Below, piece by piece: positions 61,615 to 64,000 of a DNA stretch of 64,000 nt. A program made the position numbers and the translations under genes. The DNA lies in contig NZ_KB905466.1 of the NCBI RefSeq assembly GCF_000381365.1, forward strand, positions 2,361,029 to 2,425,028, written 5' to 3'. Positions within the stretch are counted from its first letter, which is position 1, and each line of letters begins with the position of its first letter. Below the pieces are notes generated by a model. It had not been told where the DNA came from. It made no database searches and was given only the letters and a program-made list of their open reading frames with translations. Source of the stretch: Bacteroides salyersiae WAL 10018 = DSM 18765 = JCM 12988 (lineage in GTDB: Bacteria > Bacteroidota > Bacteroidia > Bacteroidales > Bacteroidaceae).

Positions 61615-64000
61615 ATGAAATACTTTAAAACAGCCATGATCACAGAAAAATTTCGTATCATATTCTTTTTATTACTAATGAATGGATTCATGGGCATTCT
61701 GAATGCCCAGAATCTTCAGAATGCACCGGAGCCGAAGCTCTCTCTTTCGCTTAGCAATGTCACACTCAAGCAGTTCTTCGAAGAAATCCAACACAAAACG
61801 GATTACTATTTTTCGTATCGCGAAGGAGTGGTGGACAATCGGAAGGACATTACCGTATCTGTACAGGATCGAAGCCTGACGGAGATTCTCAAAACGGTTC
61901 TTGCACCGAGAGGACTGAGTTTTAGCATACAGTCCAAATCAGTCATCATTACTCTGCAACAAGCCGTTGCAAGTAAGCCCGTCATCATCAAAGGAAAAAT
62001 TACAGATGCCATGGACGAACCGCTTGTCGGTGTCACCATCCGGGTTAAAAACGGTAATGAAGGTGCGACCACCGATATGGACGGTAACTATTCCATCCAG
62101 TTAAAAGACAAAAACTCCGTACTCCAGTTCTCTTACATCGGTTATAAGCAAAAAGAGGTAAGAACGAAGGACAAAGCGGTTATCAACGTTCTGATGGAGG
62201 AAGACAGCCAGATGCTCAATGAAGTAGTGGCAATCGGCTATGGAGTCATGAGAAAAAAAGACCTGACAGGTGCTGTTGCCCGCTTGGGAGGGAAAGATAT
62301 AAACAATATCCCGACCGTACGTCTCGATCAGGCACTTACCGGTAAAGTATCGGGTGTACACGTTACCAATACTTCCGGCGAACCGGGTGCGGCAACCAAT
62401 ATCCTTATCCGTGGCGGTAACTCCATCTCGGCAAGTAACCAGCCGTTGTATGTGGTAGACGGATTTATCGGTGCAGGCGATCTGAACCTGATCGACCCGA
62501 ACGATATAGAATCGATAGAAATCCTGAAAGATGCTGCCGCCACCTCCATTTATGGTGCCAGAGGTGCCAACGGGGTAGTTATCATCACTACGAAAAGAGG
62601 AACAGAAGGAGGCAACAGCGTCACAGTCAATGCCTATGTAGGCGTTCAGCAGGTTGCCAAACGCCTGGAAATGCTCAATGCCCGCGAATATGCCGAGATG
62701 TTAAACCAACAGGATGTCGCCGCCGGCCAGGAACCGTCTATCGAAAACCCCAGCATCTATGAAAAAGGAACCGACTGGCAAGACGAAATTCTCCAGACAG
62801 CATTGATGCAGAATTATCAGGTAGCCGCTTCGGGAGGTAACAAAGACACCCGTTATTATCTGTCATTAAGTATGTTCGATCAGGAAGGTGTAATCAAAAA
62901 ATCGGGAATCAGACGCTATCAGACCCGTCTTAATTTGGACAGGAAGATCGGTAACAAAGTAAATATCGGTGCCAATTTCCAGTTCTCGCATTCTGCCCGA
63001 AAGCCCAATCTGGTAAGCCTGGGAGGTTTCGACTACCAAAGTTCCGCTTTGGCAACTCCGCCGACCATGCCTATCTATAACGAAGACGGTTCATATGCCG
63101 CCGACAGCCCTTCACGTGTAGTGAGCAATAAAATCGATAACGTAGTTGCCCAACTCAATCTCCGCAAAAAAGAGGAAAAGTCGACTACCGTATACCTCGG
63201 TGTTTTCGGAGACTGGGAGCCTATTAAGGGATTAAAGTTCAAAACCTCCTTAGGTCTGAATGCCAGTACCGCCAAGACGAGTGAATATAAGCCCGGATCT
63301 CTGCCTACCATGATGCAGAATAAGACCAAAGGCGAAGCCCGGATCAACCAGTCGGAAGGATATTCCATCTTGTGGGAAAACACAGCCAACTATATGAAAG
63401 AGATAGTGGAAGGCCATCACCTCACTGTTTTGGGAGGATATACGCTCCAATTCGGACGCAACGAAGGATTGGATCTCTTCGGAAAGAACTTCACCAACGA
63501 CCTGCTCGACTGGAATAATCTCTCCGATGCCGAAACCAAAACCCGTCAGATAGGAAGCTCGGCTTCCGAATGGGCCATCATCTCTTATTTAGGACGAATC
63601 AACTATTCCATCCGCGACCGCTATCTGATTACCCTTACAGGCAGATATGACGGTTCGTCGCGTCTGGGCAAGGACAACCAATTCGCATTCTTCCCTTCGG
63701 CAGCCTTAGGCTGGAGAATCTCGGAAGAGAAATTCATGAAACGTTTCACTAAACTGAACAACTTAAAAGTAAGACTGAGTTACGGTCTCTCCGGAAACCA
63801 GGATATTGCCCTGTATCAGACCTTGCCTCTGATGAGACAACAGAATGTCATGTTAGGAGAAATTCCGCAAATCGGCTACGTCCCCGACCGTTTGGGTAAC
63901 GACAAACTGAAATGGGAAACAACCGCCCAAGTCGATTTCGGTATCGAGGCCTCTTTCTTCAATTCACGCCTGAACGTAGAACTCGATTTCTATTCCAAAA
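61615..64000 (+). CDS. SusC-type TonB-dependent transporter of PUL3 (partial, with STN domain)
   Basis: Open from ATG 61615 past the end of the window (at least 795 codons). Signal peptide ending near LNAQN (residue 33), STN domain (about 46-110, LSLSLSNVTLKQFFEEI...), carboxypeptidase-regulatory-like domain (about 122-200, DEPLVGVTI), a VVAIGYG segment near 210, plug (about 225-330, YVVDGFIGAGDLNLIDPNDIESIEILKDAAATSIYGARGANG) and the first part of the barrel. A SusD gene is expected just outside the window. The STN domain marks it as the signal-sending partner of the PUL3 FecR. Its position after the two enzyme genes is unusual. Confidence 0.93.
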   Translation, partial: MKYFKTAMITEKFRIIFFLLLMNGFMGILNAQNLQNAPEPKLSLSLSNVTLKQFFEEIQHKTDYYFSYREGVVDNRKDITVSVQDRSLTEILKTVLAPRGLSFSIQSKSVIITLQQAVASKPVIIKGKITDAMDEPLVGVTIRVKNGNEGATTDMDGNYSIQLKDKNSVLQFSYIGYKQKEVRTKDKAVINVLMEEDSQMLNEVVAIGYGVMRKKDLTGAVARLGGKDINNIPTVRLDQALTGKVSGVHVTNTSGEPGAATNILIRGGNSISASNQPLYVVDGFIGAGDLNLIDPNDIESIEILKDAAATSIYGARGANGVVIITTKRGTEGGNSVTVNAYVGVQQVAKRLEMLNAREYAEMLNQQDVAAGQEPSIENPSIYEKGTDWQDEILQTALMQNYQVAASGGNKDTRYYLSLSMFDQEGVIKKSGIRRYQTRLNLDRKIGNKVNIGANFQFSHSARKPNLVSLGGFDYQSSALATPPTMPIYNEDGSYAADSPSRVVSNKIDNVVAQLNLRKKEEKSTTVYLGVFGDWEPIKGLKFKTSLGLNASTAKTSEYKPGSLPTMMQNKTKGEARINQSEGYSILWENTANYMKEIVEGHHLTVLGGYTLQFGRNEGLDLFGKNFTNDLLDWNNLSDAETKTRQIGSSASEWAIISYLGRINYSIRDRYLITLTGRYDGSSRLGKDNQFAFFPSAALGWRISEEKFMKRFTKLNNLKVRLSYGLSGNQDIALYQTLPLMRQQNVMLGEIPQIGYVPDRLGNDKLKWETTAQVDFGIEASFFNSRLNVELDFYSK

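Overview
The window is a chromosomal segment of a Bacteroidales gut bacterium, most likely the genus Bacteroides. Four things point there: repeated ECF-sigma / FecR / SusC / SusD sets, lipoprotein signal peptides ending in Cys, many secreted glycan-active enzymes, and promoters of the TAnnTTTG (-7 box) type in front of several genes. The species cannot be told from the sequence alone.

Layout. 1-1020: the right part of an IS3-family insertion sequence. 1273-1355: a compact array of four 14-bp palindromic units with an exact 23-bp period. 1571-8465: a housekeeping block on the minus strand: metK, then (in transcription order from 8465) a zinc-ribbon methyltransferase, ftsX, a DUF3098 protein, uppP, truB, queA and folK. 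8742-26029: polysaccharide utilization locus 1 (PUL1). 26121-26431: a 311-bp element with 60-bp inverted arms. 26570-31377: a GH105 hydrolase, miaB, a small membrane-anchored protein and an acyl-CoA hydrolase/transferase. 31755-35067: a DUF4434 lipoprotein, a sugar/H+ symporter-like MFS protein and a secreted EEP-family phosphatase. 35350-55383: PUL2. 55407-55489: a second copy of the 23-bp-period array. 55895-64000: PUL3, whose SusC runs off the window.

PUL1 looks aimed at a phosphorylated amino-sugar glycan. It has SusC/SusD, two large secreted repeat proteins, an organophosphate:phosphate-antiporter type MFS protein, two secreted endonuclease/exonuclease/phosphatase (EEP) family enzymes, an N-acetylmannosamine-6-phosphate epimerase (NanE), a phosphohexomutase and an acetyl-esterase-like hydrolase. 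The inferred route is phosphodiester/ester cleavage outside the cytoplasm, uptake of a sugar phosphate, 1-P/6-P isomerisation, then ManNAc-6-P to GlcNAc-6-P. No sialidase, NanA lyase or ManNAc kinase is present, which argues against an ordinary sialic acid cluster. PUL2 also has a phosphodiester theme: a NAGPA-type phosphodiester glycosidase, a glycerophosphodiester phosphodiesterase and a neighbouring EEP enzyme, with a GH3, an SGNH hydrolase, a DUF6259-like protein and two tandem DUF4855 proteins. PUL3 carries GH20 hexosaminidase and DUF4838 genes between its FecR and SusC genes.

Each PUL begins with its own ECF sigma factor and FecR-type anti-sigma factor, suggesting trans-envelope signalling from a SusC with an N-terminal STN domain. 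A two-part sequence with a fixed 20-bp spacing precedes fecR of PUL2, fecR of PUL3 and susC of PUL3, and is a candidate target of these sigma factors. All functions are inferred from reading the sequence; no database search was run.
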